From Clostridiaceae bacterium (lineage in GTDB: Bacteria; Bacillota; Clostridia; Oscillospirales; Acutalibacteraceae): 17,398 nt of DNA. Made by a program: the position numbers and the translations under genes. The stretch covers positions 1-17,398 of the forward strand of contig JAEDEQ010000041.1 in NCBI GenBank assembly GCA_016293225.1, given 5' to 3'. Positions 9,171-16,014 of this stretch are shown here, piece by piece; the stretch's first letter is position 1; every line of letters starts with the position of its first letter. Below the pieces are notes generated by a model, which saw nothing but the letters and a program-made list of their open reading frames with translations, did not search any database and was not told where the DNA came from.

Positions 9171-9929
9171 ATGAAAAAGTTTGTCTCATGGAACGTTAAC
9201 GGAATCAGAGCCTGCGTCCAAAAGGGCTTTACGGAGGTATTCAGCGCCCTTGACGCGGACATCTTCTGCCTCCAGGAAACAAAGCTTCAGCAGGGGCAGA
9301 TTAACCTTGAGCTTGACGGCTACCACCAGTACTGGAACTATGCCGAAAGAAAAGGCTACTCCGGAACGGCAATTTTCACAAAGGAAAAGCCTCTTGCCGT
9401 TTTCAACGGAATGGATATTGCCGAACACGACACAGAGGGCCGGCTGATTACGCTTGAGTTTGAAAACTATTATTTCCTTACCTGTTATACACCCAATGCC
9501 CAAGACGGACTTAAAAGGCTGGATTACAGAATGAAATGGGAGGACGATTTCAGGGAATATCTTCTCTCTTTGGACAAGACCAAGCCCGTCATCTTCTGCG
9601 GCGACCTCAACGTTGCCCACAACGAGATTGACCTCAAAAACCCAAAGACCAACCGCGGGAATCCCGGCTTTTCGGACGAGGAAAGGGGAAAATTTTCGCT
9701 TCTTCTTGAAAGCGGCTTTACCGACTCCTTCCGCTATCTCTATCCGGACACGGAAAACGCCTATTCCTGGTGGAGCTACCGCTTCAGGGCGCGCGAAAAG
9801 AACGTGGGCTGGCGTATTGACTATTTTATTGTTTCAAACCGCATTGCAGATAAGATAAAAGAAGCAAGGATACATTCCGAAATTTTCGGTTCCGACCACT
9901 GTCCTGTTGAGCTTGAAATTGATGTGTAA
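9171..9929 (+). CDS. xth: Exodeoxyribonuclease III / AP endonuclease (ExoA/Xth)
   Basis: This 252-residue protein matches the full length of the ExoA branch of exonuclease III. It cuts DNA 5' of abasic sites in base-excision repair and has 3'-exonuclease and 3'-repair activities in the cytoplasm. All expected motifs are present: WNVNGIRA (7-14), LQETK with metal ligand E36, GYSGTAIF (62-69), a catalytic-type Tyr in CYTPN (Y106), GDLNVAHNEIDL (144-155, with D145 and N147), WWSYRFRAREKNVGWRIDYF near the C-terminus, and the terminal GSDHCPVE (D242/H243). The start ATG has AAAGGAG at 9153-9159. It appears to be transcribed alone. A uracil-DNA glycosylase of the same repair pathway lies about 1.4 kb downstream on the other strand. 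Confidence 0.97.
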   Translation: MKKFVSWNVNGIRACVQKGFTEVFSALDADIFCLQETKLQQGQINLELDGYHQYWNYAERKGYSGTAIFTKEKPLAVFNGMDIAEHDTEGRLITLEFENYYFLTCYTPNAQDGLKRLDYRMKWEDDFREYLLSLDKTKPVIFCGDLNVAHNEIDLKNPKTNRGNPGFSDEERGKFSLLLESGFTDSFRYLYPDTENAYSWWSYRFRAREKNVGWRIDYFIVSNRIADKIKEARIHSEIFGSDHCPVELEIDV

Positions 9930-9967
9930 GTTTTTCAAAAATATTTCAAAAAACTTTGAAAAAACCC

Positions 9968-9996
9968 TTGACAAAACCGAAGCGTTCATCTATAAT
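9968..9996 (+). promoter_or_regulatory. Perfect-consensus promoter of the 5S rRNA gene
   Basis: TTGACA (9968-9973), exactly 17 bp, then TATAAT (9991-9996): both hexamers match the consensus at all six positions. The preceding 30 to 40 bp consist of A and T tracts (9931-9965), as in an UP element of a stable-RNA promoter. The start is expected near 10003, giving a leader of about 30 nt to be processed off the 5S RNA. Confidence 0.9.
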
Positions 9997-10034
9997 AGCA
10001 ATCACTGAAACGCAAGTGCGAACAACACTGCGAA

Positions 10035-10150
10035 GTCGGTGTCTTTAGCGATGAGGGTCCACCCGTTCCCATCCCGAACACGGCAGTTAAGCTCATCAGT
10101 GCTGAAAATACTTGGTTGGAAGCGACCCGGGAAGATAAGGCGATGCCGAC
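10035..10150 (+). rRNA. rrf: 5S ribosomal RNA, stand-alone copy
   Basis: The core ACCCGTTCCCATCCCGAACA followed by CGGCAGTTAAGCTC is the highly conserved 5S loop B/C region, and GAAAATACTTGGTTGGAAGC plus the GGGAAGATAAGGCGATGCC part complete the fold. Helix I forms between GTCGGT (10035-10040) and GCCGAC (10145-10150), which sets the ends to within a base or two. The length of about 116 nt is typical. No 16S, 23S or tRNA gene is adjacent: exoA lies upstream and small protein genes downstream. The copy is therefore transcribed independently of a full rrn operon. Confidence 0.96.
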
Positions 10151-10162
10151 ACAATGAAAATT

Positions 10163-10189
10163 AACCGCAGTTATCTGCGGTTTTTTGTT
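10163..10189 (+). terminator. Rho-independent terminator of 5S rRNA
   Basis: AACCGCAG (10163-10170), loop TTAT, CTGCGGTT (10175-10182): a perfect 8-bp stem running into TTTTTTGTTTT. It lies 12 nt after the mature 5S end. Confidence 0.93.
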
Positions 10190-10244
10190 TTATCCCTGAT
10201 TAGCACGGCAAAAAATTTGCCAAAAATGCAGTGAGGTGATTTTG

Positions 10245-10439
10245 ATGGAGAACAAAGGCGGAAGAGTTGTTTTCATGCCGGATATTGAATACAAGGCATG
10301 GGTCAACAAAAACAAGGAGCTTCTTTCCGAGATCATCAAAAGCGGTCAGGTTTCCACCGCATGGCTCAGAAAGGGCGAAAACAAAAAGTTCCTCGTGCGC
10401 TATTTCCATGAGTGCGGCTACACAATCAGTATTGACTGA
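10245..10439 (+). CDS. Small hypothetical protein, 64 aa
   Basis: The frame could begin at GTG 10236, but ATG 10245 is preferred because GTGAGGTG (10231-10238) then serves as the ribosome binding site with correct spacing. The product begins MENKGGRVVFMPDIEYKAWV and has no signal peptide, membrane segment or metal motif. It is a mixed-charge soluble protein with an amphipathic middle (NKNKELLSEIIKSGQVS). I do not recognise the family. A perfect 6-bp inverted repeat, GGCAAA/TTTGCC, with a 3-bp centre (10207-10221) lies just upstream of the ribosome binding site and could be an operator or a leader hairpin. No clear promoter lies between it and the 5S terminator. A second small gene follows after 19 bp, suggesting one transcript. 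Confidence 0.7.
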   Translation: MENKGGRVVFMPDIEYKAWVNKNKELLSEIIKSGQVSTAWLRKGENKKFLVRYFHECGYTISID

Positions 10440-10458
10440 CGAAAGGGGCGGACAAGAA

Positions 10459-10638
10459 ATGAAAAAATCTCCGAACAAAGCTTTTTTAAAAAAGATAAAA
10501 AAATGCCGCTTTGCCGTCAACCTTGCCGCGGCGGCAATAGTCCTTGCGTTCACTATCTATAACATGATCCCGAAGGACGAAAAAATAGGCGAGGTTGAAG
10601 CCCAGAAGCTTGTGGACTCGTTCAAAGCTAAGCTCTGA
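10459..10638 (+). CDS. Small single-pass membrane protein, 59 aa
   Basis: The open frame extends upstream to 10267, but that part overlaps the preceding gene in another frame. ATG 10459, preceded by a modest purine-rich GAAAGGGG (10441-10448), is the sensible start. The product has a very basic N-terminus (MKKSPNKAFLKKIKKCR), one hydrophobic helix at about residues 18-37 (FAVNLAAAAIVLAFTIYNMI), and a charged tail of about 20 residues (KDEKIGEVEAQKLVDSFKAK). By the positive-inside rule the N-terminus is cytoplasmic and the tail outside. The family is not recognised. It sits 19 bp after the 64-aa gene and is followed at once by a terminator, so the two form a small operon. Confidence 0.7.
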   Translation: MKKSPNKAFLKKIKKCRFAVNLAAAAIVLAFTIYNMIPKDEKIGEVEAQKLVDSFKAKL

Positions 10639-10645
10639 AAAGCAA

Positions 10646-10677
10646 AAAGGGAGTTGTCGGTTTTGGCAGCTCCCTTT
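10646..10677. terminator. Bidirectional terminator between convergent genes
   Basis: AAAGGGAGTTG (10646-10656) pairs with CAGCTCCCTTT (10667-10677), 11 bp with one wobble position. On the minus strand the stem runs into TTTTTGCTTTT. On the plus strand the tract is shorter (CCCTTTAATTATA). It serves the 59-aa gene on plus and the 177-aa gene on minus. Confidence 0.85.
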
Positions 10678-10704
10678 AATTATATCGCGCTCAAAGCAAA
10701 AAAA

Positions 10705-11238
10705 TCATTTTCTGTAAGGCGTATAGCCCTGCTGCGAGGTCTGGCTTGAGTAAAACTTCTGCGCGGCCTCGGGCTGTGCGTCCGGAAACTGCTTTGCCGC
10801 TCTGCGCCTTGCGCGCTTGGCGTTTTCGGAATTTTTCATGTCAAGCAGCTGCTGCAGAATTTTGACCGCCTCTCCAACGCCCCTGAAAAGTATGGCAACC
10901 AAAGCGCCGACAATTACGGAGACGGAAAGATAAACAAAGCCGATATCATCGTTAAAAACGCAGAGAACTATCCCCACAACAAGGCCGAGCACGGCAACGG
11001 CAATTGAGGTTATGTTCAGCATATTGGAAACAATGTTGCGGCTGGTTCTTCCGGTTGCGGAATAAGCGTCAATCAGCGCCTCATATTCCTCATCGGTAAT
11101 GATGAGCGGAACGACCTTTTTTCCGCTGACCTTGCTTGTGAGTCCCCATTCAAGCAAATCGGCGTCCTTTTTTCTGTAATATTCCTCTTTCTGCTGTTCG
11201 GAAAGCTCTTTAATCTTGTTTTCAACCTGTTCTAACAT
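10705..11238 (-). CDS. Hypothetical membrane protein with two transmembrane helices
   Basis: 177 residues. The N-terminal third is charged and partly coiled-coil (VENKIKELSEQQKEEYYRKK). Two adjacent hydrophobic segments follow at about 75-95 (ITSIAVAVLGLVVGIVLCVF) and 100-117 (GFVYLSVSVIVGALVAILF), separated by the turn NDDI. The C-terminal tail of about 55 residues is basic and then Gln/Ser-rich (KRARRRAAKQ near the start). Both ends should therefore be cytoplasmic. No enzymatic motif is visible and I do not recognise the family. ATG 11238 is supported by AAGGAAG at 11245-11251. It lies downstream of the udg gene on the same strand. The 129-bp gap contains a plausible promoter and no convincing terminator, so read-through from udg is possible. 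Confidence 0.8.
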   Translation of the reverse strand: MLEQVENKIKELSEQQKEEYYRKKDADLLEWGLTSKVSGKKVVPLIITDEEYEALIDAYSATGRTSRNIVSNMLNITSIAVAVLGLVVGIVLCVFNDDIGFVYLSVSVIVGALVAILFRGVGEAVKILQQLLDMKNSENAKRARRRAAKQFPDAQPEAAQKFYSSQTSQQGYTPYRK

Positions 11239-11288
11239 TGGAATCTTCCTTTCGGCTAATACATATTAATAGAAAACCGTACTGAATA

Positions 11289-11317
11289 AGAGTATCACAT
11301 TTTTTCGCTTTCTGCAA
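11289..11317 (-). promoter_or_regulatory. Possible promoter of the two-helix membrane protein gene
   Basis: On the minus strand TTGCAG (11312-11317), a 17-bp spacer and TACTCT (11289-11294). The -10 is only a partial match, so the assignment is modest. Confidence 0.4.
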
Positions 11318-11367
11318 GCGTGGAGAAAAATTTAACAATTTTTTTGCTTGAATACAGACGGTTTCCG

Positions 11368-11940
11368 TCAGTAAATATTAATCTGCAGCTGCTCAATCTT
11401 TTCACGCAGGCGCTGAAAATCAAAAAGCGCGTCCTTCTTTTTGCTCTCATCGCGCAAAAGCGCCGCCGGGTGAAAAGTTCCCATCATATAGGTTTCACCC
11501 TTTTTGAAGAATTCGCCGTGCTGCCTTGTTACGCGGAAGTCCGGCGAAATGAGCCTTTGCGCCGCTATCCTGCCGAGACAAACGATGATAACGGGTCTTA
11601 TAAGCTTCACCTGCTTTCGCAGATAAGGCAAGCAAAGCTCGGTTTCCTCCGGCTTCGGGTCACGGTTGTGCGGCGGACGGCACTTGACCATGTTTGCAAT
11701 GTATACATTCTTATTTCTGTCGAGATCAAGCAGGGAAAGATACATATCGAGAAGCCTTCCGCTTTTTCCGACAAAGGGAAGCCCCTGCAGGTCCTCCTGC
11801 TCGCCCGGGCCTTCGCCGATGAACATTATCTGCGCCTTTTCGTTCCCCGTTCCGAAAACAAGGTTTGTCCTTGTTTTTCCGAGCGGACATTTAAAACAAT
11901 TTCTGCACTGCTGTTCAAGGGTTTTCAGGTCTTCTTCCAA
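11368..11940 (-). CDS. udg: Type-4 (Fe-S) uracil-DNA glycosylase
   Basis: 190 residues, full length for the family-4 enzymes that remove uracil from DNA in base-excision repair. Diagnostic parts: Cys-rich N-terminus with C12, C15 and C18 followed by PLGKTR; motif GEGPGEQED (42-50) and LPFVGKSGRLLD; NMVKCRPP with C87 and a further C103 in ELCLPYL; and HPAALLR (157-163) as the second active-site motif. C15/C18 (or C12/C15) with C87 and C103 are expected to hold a [4Fe-4S] cluster. Translation appears to begin at TTG 11940, since AAAGGGGGAAA (11946-11956) is correctly placed and no ATG precedes it. A short GACGG/CCGTC hairpin (11357-11369) overlaps the stop codon but lacks a T-run. Confidence 0.95.
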   Translation of the reverse strand: MEEDLKTLEQQCRNCFKCPLGKTRTNLVFGTGNEKAQIMFIGEGPGEQEDLQGLPFVGKSGRLLDMYLSLLDLDRNKNVYIANMVKCRPPHNRDPKPEETELCLPYLRKQVKLIRPVIIVCLGRIAAQRLISPDFRVTRQHGEFFKKGETYMMGTFHPAALLRDESKKKDALFDFQRLREKIEQLQINIY

Positions 11941-11972
11941 AAGTGTTTCCCCCTTTCGGCTTTTGTTTTATC

Positions 11973-11981
11973 ATTATACCA
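11973..11981 (-). promoter_or_regulatory. Extended -10 promoter of udg
   Basis: TGGTATAAT on the minus strand is a perfect extended -10. No good -35 stands 17 bp upstream, as is common with this element. The start would be near 11967, about 26 nt before the TTG start codon. Confidence 0.65.
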
Positions 11982-12019
11982 CACTTTTTTAGATTGGTTG
12001 ATATTTTTTGCAAAGATTG

Positions 12020-12048
12020 TTGAATTTCGTCCTTTTTTGATGTAGAAT
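12020..12048 (+). promoter_or_regulatory. Promoter of pduL
   Basis: TTGAAT (12020-12025), 17 bp, TAGAAT (12043-12048). An overlapping TATAAT at 12048-12053 is an alternative -10 but has no -35 at proper distance. The leader would be about 55-60 nt. Confidence 0.6.
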
Positions 12049-12114
12049 ATAATGGTTAAAAATCAAACAATCCGATTCATCAGTTTGAAACAGACTTTCC
12101 AAGGAGATGTTACT

Positions 12115-12690
12115 ATGCAAAAACCCGTTTTAATTGAAACATCGGCACGCCACGTTCATGTCAGCCGTCGCGTTCTGGACATTCTTTTCGGCGAAGGCTA
12201 TGAGCTTACGCCGAAAAAGGATCTTTCCCAGCCCGGTCAGTTCGCCTGCGAAGAGCGCGTTCAGGTCATCGGCCCGAAGAACAGCTTTCCGGCAGTTTCA
12301 ATCCTCGGTCCGGTAAGACCGGAAACCCAGGTTGAGCTTTCCGGCGCAGACGCTCGCTCAATCGGCGTAAAGGCTCCTATCAGAGAATCCGGCGAGCTTG
12401 AGGGCAGTGCAGGCTGCAAGCTTGTTGGCCCCAAGGGCGAGGTTGAACTCAAGGACGGCGTAATCATTGCAAAGCGCCACATACATATGACTCCCGAGGA
12501 CGCCGAAAAATACGGTCTTGAGGACAAGCAGGTTGTTTCCGTTAAGGTTGACACCCCGGAGCGTTCGCTCATCTTCGGCGATGTTGTTGTAAGAGTCAGC
12601 CCGAAATATTCCCTTGCAATGCACATTGACACCGACGAATCAAACGCCGCCTGCTGCACCCCCGGTCTCATGGGTGACATTCTCGCCTGA
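12115..12690 (+). CDS. pduL: Phosphate acyltransferase of the PduL family (PTAC)
   Basis: 191 residues. PduL enzymes interconvert acyl-CoA and acyl-phosphate (propanoyl or acetyl) and are unrelated in fold to Pta. The two zinc-binding half-sites are clear: ARHVHVS with H13/H15 and KRHIHM with H122/H124. The conserved RPETQVE (R68, E74) and MHIDTDE with H170 match the family's phosphate- and metal-binding residues. The frame is open from 12052, but ATG 12115 is the start because AAGGAG (12101-12106) precedes it and homology starts at residue 1. It has no N-terminal encapsulation peptide and no microcompartment shell or diol-dehydratase gene nearby. A free cytoplasmic enzyme acting as phosphotransacetylase in fermentation is therefore more likely than a compartment component. 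Substrate preference cannot be read from the sequence. Confidence 0.95.
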   Translation: MQKPVLIETSARHVHVSRRVLDILFGEGYELTPKKDLSQPGQFACEERVQVIGPKNSFPAVSILGPVRPETQVELSGADARSIGVKAPIRESGELEGSAGCKLVGPKGEVELKDGVIIAKRHIHMTPEDAEKYGLEDKQVVSVKVDTPERSLIFGDVVVRVSPKYSLAMHIDTDESNAACCTPGLMGDILA

Positions 12691-12761
12691 CAAAACGCTG
12701 ACGGCGCATATGATTTGAAAAGAGGAACCTGCGCATTCGGCGCTTTCCAAAAAAACAAAAC

Positions 12762-12820
12762 AAAAAAAGCTATAATTTACATCAGAGCCAGAACGCTTTT
12801 TTGTAAATTGTAGCTTTTTC
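12762..12820. terminator. Strong bidirectional terminator after pduL
   Basis: AGCTATAATTTACA (12768-12781) pairs with TGTAAATTGTAGCT (12802-12815), 14 bp with one wobble. It is flanked by A7 on the left and TTTTTCTTTT on the right. It ends pduL on plus and can also end the MBL gene on minus. The rest of the 12691-12938 gap shows nothing recognisable. Confidence 0.9.
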
Positions 12821-12938
12821 TTTTCTGTAAGAATATATCTGATTTTTACAAATGCAAAGCTTCGTGGAAAGAGAACGCTTTCTGTTTCTGAAAACGACAG
12901 TTCTTTTGCGTTCACTTCCTGCGGTGCGGCTTCATTCT

Positions 12939-14309
12939 TTACCTCACCGTGTTCATTGACGAATCGTCAAATGGCACGCAGTCGGTGGAATCGACCGAAA
13001 GCGAGAGCCCGTCTTTGCTCATCTCGATTCCGTAAAGCGCGTCGTTTGCAAAAAGCAGCTGATTCTTTTTATAGAAAAGCCTTGCCGAGCTAAGACCGAG
13101 CATACCGTATCTTGCCCTCTCATATGACATCGGACAAAAAACGTATGAGGCCTTTGAATTTGCATAAATCTGAATATCGGAATTGTAAAGATGGTGCGGA
13201 GCCTGAAGAATATCGGTTTTGAATATCTCCTTTCCGTACATGGAAACCATCTTTCTTTCGGCAAAGGCGTTAACATCTCCTGTAACAAGGAAAGTCTTTC
13301 CTGCCGCGGTAAGTCTGCAAACAACACAGCCGTCATTAGTGTTATTAATCAGTGTTTTTCCCGTCAGCGCAGACACGGCGTCCTCATGGGTATAGAGAAC
13401 CTCAAACTTCAGGTTTGCAATATTGAAGCTCATTCCGGTGTGCGGTGCAAGGTATTTCGCATCGGGATAAAACTCTGCAAGGCGGTCTCTGTACATATCT
13501 ATGCGCTCGGCATGTTCAATGAGCGAATGCGAGGGATAGTTGAACATTGTGCGCTCAAGCAAAATTTCATTGTGATAGAAGCCTAAAAGCTTATAGAAAA
13601 ACGTCACATGGTCACTGTGGCCATGGGTGCCGTACCAAAGAGAAATTTTTATCTTTTCACCCGGCTGCGTTTGGGTAATATTATGCATGAATTCCATGCA
13701 CTCCTCAATGTTCTTGTCCGAGGACTGCTCGATTGAGCCGCCGTCAATCACAACAAGGCTGTTGTCTGCAAGGTGTATGATATACATCATTCCGTTTGTG
13801 GAAAGGTTCTTATCGTCATTTAAGCCCCTTGTTTTGCAGTAGGGATATTGAAACTGATACACCGTAGCAGCTGAGCCCTCGGAATATGTATAGCCGAAAT
13901 CTTCAAAATTTCTTGTGCAGTTATCCTCAATAATTCTTGCTTCTTCCGTATTGCCGCAGTAATAGGTGTAATAAAACTTTCCGTCTTTTCTGAAAGCGTT
14001 GCAAACAACGCCGCCGAGCTCGTTTGAAAAGACCTCTTCAAAGCCGTTTGTGCAAAGCTTTTCGCAGTATTCGGCATACTCCGAAAGGCTTGTTGAGGAA
14101 ACAAGCTGCATTTTTCCGTCGCATTCGGTCGGGCCCTCCCCGTCGCTCAAAAGACCCGAACCGGTGTTATAGACCCTTTCGCAAACCACACCGCCCTCAT
14201 ATCGGGGCAGATTTTCAAGCTTCCATTTTTTGGTGTTTACTCCGGTTGAACCGAAGTATATCATGAGCGACTGAATGAGCGCCATGATTGCTGCAATAAA
14301 TTTTGTCAT
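12939..14309 (-). CDS. Membrane-anchored or secreted MBL-fold metallo-hydrolase (ComEC-like beta-lactamase domain)
   Basis: 456 residues. Residues 3-20 are hydrophobic (KFIAAIMALIQSLMIYFG) without an obvious signal-peptidase site, so they may act as a signal anchor. Residues about 30-160 form a Cys-containing N-terminal part I do not recognise. The metallo-beta-lactamase domain follows: VVIDGG (186-191), the metal-binding THGHSDH with H229, H231, D233 and H234, VTGD with D345, and APHHL with H372/H373. This order resembles the ComEC/Rec2-type MBL hydrolases. The fold and its metal site are clear, but the substrate is not. ATG 14309 has AAAGGAAG at 14316-14323. The gene stands between the pduL terminator and the Asp-box protein terminator and looks monocistronic. 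Confidence 0.9.
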   Translation of the reverse strand: MTKFIAAIMALIQSLMIYFGSTGVNTKKWKLENLPRYEGGVVCERVYNTGSGLLSDGEGPTECDGKMQLVSSTSLSEYAEYCEKLCTNGFEEVFSNELGGVVCNAFRKDGKFYYTYYCGNTEEARIIEDNCTRNFEDFGYTYSEGSAATVYQFQYPYCKTRGLNDDKNLSTNGMMYIIHLADNSLVVIDGGSIEQSSDKNIEECMEFMHNITQTQPGEKIKISLWYGTHGHSDHVTFFYKLLGFYHNEILLERTMFNYPSHSLIEHAERIDMYRDRLAEFYPDAKYLAPHTGMSFNIANLKFEVLYTHEDAVSALTGKTLINNTNDGCVVCRLTAAGKTFLVTGDVNAFAERKMVSMYGKEIFKTDILQAPHHLYNSDIQIYANSKASYVFCPMSYERARYGMLGLSSARLFYKKNQLLFANDALYGIEMSKDGLSLSVDSTDCVPFDDSSMNTVR

Positions 14310-14360
14310 AAGTTTCTTCCTTTCAAAAATCTTCCTTTGGCACCAAAAATTGCCTAATAA

Positions 14361-14389
14361 ATATTATCATTTTTTATTGGGTAATACAA
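14361..14389 (-). promoter_or_regulatory. Promoter of the MBL-fold gene
   Basis: Minus strand TTGTAT (14384-14389), 17-bp spacer, TAATAT (14361-14366). It follows the upstream gene's terminator directly. Confidence 0.55.
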
Positions 14390-14419
14390 TAATAAAACCG
14401 AACGAAAAATCCGTCCGGT
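14390..14419 (-). terminator. Terminator of the Asp-box protein gene
   Basis: On the minus strand ACCGGACG pairs with CGTTCGGT (arms at 14412-14419 and 14397-14404, one G-U pair), followed by TTTTATTATT. It lies 26 nt after the stop codon. Confidence 0.8.
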
Positions 14420-14444
14420 TCTTGTGTATTTTTTCCTGTCATTA

Positions 14445-15803
14445 TTAAGCCCGGTTTGCAAGTACCTTTGCAAGCTCGTCGATATCGGAAAGATTAATGC
14501 GCTTTGAGGCGATGTAGGTTTTCAGTCCGAGCGTTTTTGTCAGCTTTTTGTTGTCAAAGCAGCCGTAGCTTGTTGTAACAATCGTTCCGTCCGGCAGCAC
14601 AACGTTTCCGCAGTAGCCCGTATCGGCATTTGCGGCGTATTCCTTGCCCAGCTGCATATTGAGGAAGGTGTGCGCAAGCTTTATCCTGTACTGACCCTCC
14701 GCGCCGTTTTTGAGATCGTCATAGGTTCCGACCCAGGCGACCCAGCCCTCGCTCATCCAGCCCTTGCGGTTCTCAATGGGTGAATTTTCCGCGGCCCTTT
14801 TGCCCCTTTCAATCGAGCGGAACGTGATGAAAAGTCTTCCGTCCGGGGTGTAATCGGCTTTATGGCGTTCCCCGTTGAGGGCTGCCGGCGCAAAAACGGG
14901 CTCTGACCAGGTTCTGCCCTCATCGGTTGAAAAGGAGAGCAGCGAGTTTTGCTTTTTGCTGTTGCTTCGGGTAAGGAGGCAAAGCTCGTCTCCCCTGCCC
15001 TCATCGGAGCGGATAACCTCAACCTCGCACATATTCGTCTCTTTTTCAATGTCACGGTATGCGGCGAAGTATTTTTCGGGCTTTGACCAGTGCATTTTTC
15101 CGCTTTCGTCAAAGGTGAGGATGGTTTTATAGTTATAAAAGTCCGCGTCATGGAAAAGACCCATCCACTTGTCAACAAACTTTCCGTTCTCCTTGAGCTG
15201 AGTCAGGGAGGACATTGCAACAATCGGTACAACGCCGCCATCGGCGTCCTTGGGATAAAACAGCTCAAACTGCGACCATGTCTGACCCTCGTCTGGGGAA
15301 AGCGAGCAGTTAAAGCCGCCCGTTGTCGGACTGGCGCCCCACTTTGGATTTGCGGAGATCATGATAAGCTTATCGTCCGTTTTTCCGTCCGTGAACACAA
15401 GGCGGTAAACAGTCGGCGTCTCGCGTGAGTTCTTCCAGCTTTCGGGCGTGTTTTCAAGGCTTTGGCTCCAGCTTTTTCCGCCGTCTGTGCTAAACTTTGT
15501 GAGCACTGCGCCCTTTCCGTGACCTGCTGGGTACATTGTCAGAATATTTCCGTTTTTGAGCAGCACAGAGTCGGGGTGAGCCGCGTAATCAAGCGAATCG
15601 TCAAGGGTAACAAGGTCATAGAGGTAATCAAACCTTTCATCGAGTCCCTCCGGCTTCACGCTCAGGTCGATACGCGTGATTGAGTAATCGCCGCCGTTGA
15701 ACCTTGACTTGTTGACAATGCCGCCGTACCTTACAAGCGAAACAAGCGGCGTGAGCGCGGCAAGGAAAAACGCCGTGAGCCTTTGAAAAAATTTTGTGTT
15801 CAT
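14445..15803 (-). CDS. Asp-box (BNR-repeat) sialidase-like exported protein
   Basis: 452 residues from ATG 15803. The frame runs upstream to 15902, but AAAGGAGG (15811-15818) and the promoter place the start here. Residues 4-24 are a hydrophobic N-terminal segment (signal peptide or anchor; no clear cleavage site). The body is a six-bladed-propeller type sequence with three good Asp boxes, FSTDGGKSW (104-112), LSPDEGQTW (168-176) and FSTDEGRTW (291-299), and a degenerate one, FDESGKMHW (231-239). HPDSVLLKNGNILTMYPAG (76-94), an FRS segment (328-330) with an Arg that could belong to the active site, and TGYCGNVVLPDGT near 395-407 fit exo-sialidase-like proteins. The classical RIP motif near the N-terminus is not evident. 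Glycan hydrolysis or binding is likely, but sialidase activity itself is not established. Confidence 0.85.
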   Translation of the reverse strand: MNTKFFQRLTAFFLAALTPLVSLVRYGGIVNKSRFNGGDYSITRIDLSVKPEGLDERFDYLYDLVTLDDSLDYAAHPDSVLLKNGNILTMYPAGHGKGAVLTKFSTDGGKSWSQSLENTPESWKNSRETPTVYRLVFTDGKTDDKLIMISANPKWGASPTTGGFNCSLSPDEGQTWSQFELFYPKDADGGVVPIVAMSSLTQLKENGKFVDKWMGLFHDADFYNYKTILTFDESGKMHWSKPEKYFAAYRDIEKETNMCEVEVIRSDEGRGDELCLLTRSNSKKQNSLLSFSTDEGRTWSEPVFAPAALNGERHKADYTPDGRLFITFRSIERGKRAAENSPIENRKGWMSEGWVAWVGTYDDLKNGAEGQYRIKLAHTFLNMQLGKEYAANADTGYCGNVVLPDGTIVTTSYGCFDNKKLTKTLGLKTYIASKRINLSDIDELAKVLANRA

Positions 15804-15825
15804 CGCAAATCCTCCTTTAAACCGT

Positions 15826-15834
15826 ATTATATCA
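15826..15834 (-). promoter_or_regulatory. Extended -10 promoter of the Asp-box gene
   Basis: Minus-strand TGATATAAT (15826-15834). The -35 position 17 bp upstream is only TTACAT (15849-15854). It is the third extended -10 promoter seen in this window, after those of the LRR gene and udg. Confidence 0.65.
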
Positions 15835-15967
15835 TAAGGCAAGGGCTGATGTAAATGCTCTGCGGTATTTAAAACTTCAGAATAAGCCGATATATTAATC
15901 AAACAAAATCAGTCCTTCAAGGCATTAATGAAGCAAGACGCATGCTTCCGTTTTCTCTTACGAGAGT

Positions 15968-16002
15968 AAAAAATTAAAAGACCTGCATCGCAAGCCTCTT
16001 AA
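15968..16002 (-). terminator. Terminator of the agrD-agrB operon
   Basis: On the minus strand TTAAGAGGCTTGC, loop GAT, GCAGGTCTTTTAA form a 13-bp stem with three G-U pairs (15974-16002), followed by TTTTTT (15973-15968). It starts 13 nt after the agrB stop, so agrB is the last gene of its transcript. Confidence 0.75.
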
Positions 16003-16014
16003 TTATTCATAAAA

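Noticed and set aside
9186..9620. Minus-strand frame of 144 codons inside exoA
   Set aside because: It is the mirror of a strongly conserved exonuclease III gene and has no independent signals.
9931..9957. TTTCAAA/TTTGAAA inverted repeat after exoA as a terminator
   Set aside because: The stem is made almost only of A-T pairs and is not followed by a T-run. The A/T tracts are better explained as an upstream element of the 5S promoter.
11357..11369. GACGG/CCGTC hairpin at the udg stop as a terminator
   Set aside because: The stem is only 5 bp, it overlaps the stop codon, and no T-run follows on either strand.
11320..12045. Plus-strand frame of 241 codons over the udg gene
   Set aside because: It is antisense to a clear type-4 uracil-DNA glycosylase with all motifs. 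It has no ribosome binding site, and its product is not recognisable.
12640..12915. Minus-strand 91-codon frame between pduL and the MBL gene
   Set aside because: It runs straight through the strong bidirectional terminator stem and into the pduL end. The translation is low in conserved features.
15804..15902. N-terminal extension of the Asp-box protein by 33 codons
   Set aside because: The AAAGGAGG site and the extended -10 lie inside this stretch, so the start is at 15803.
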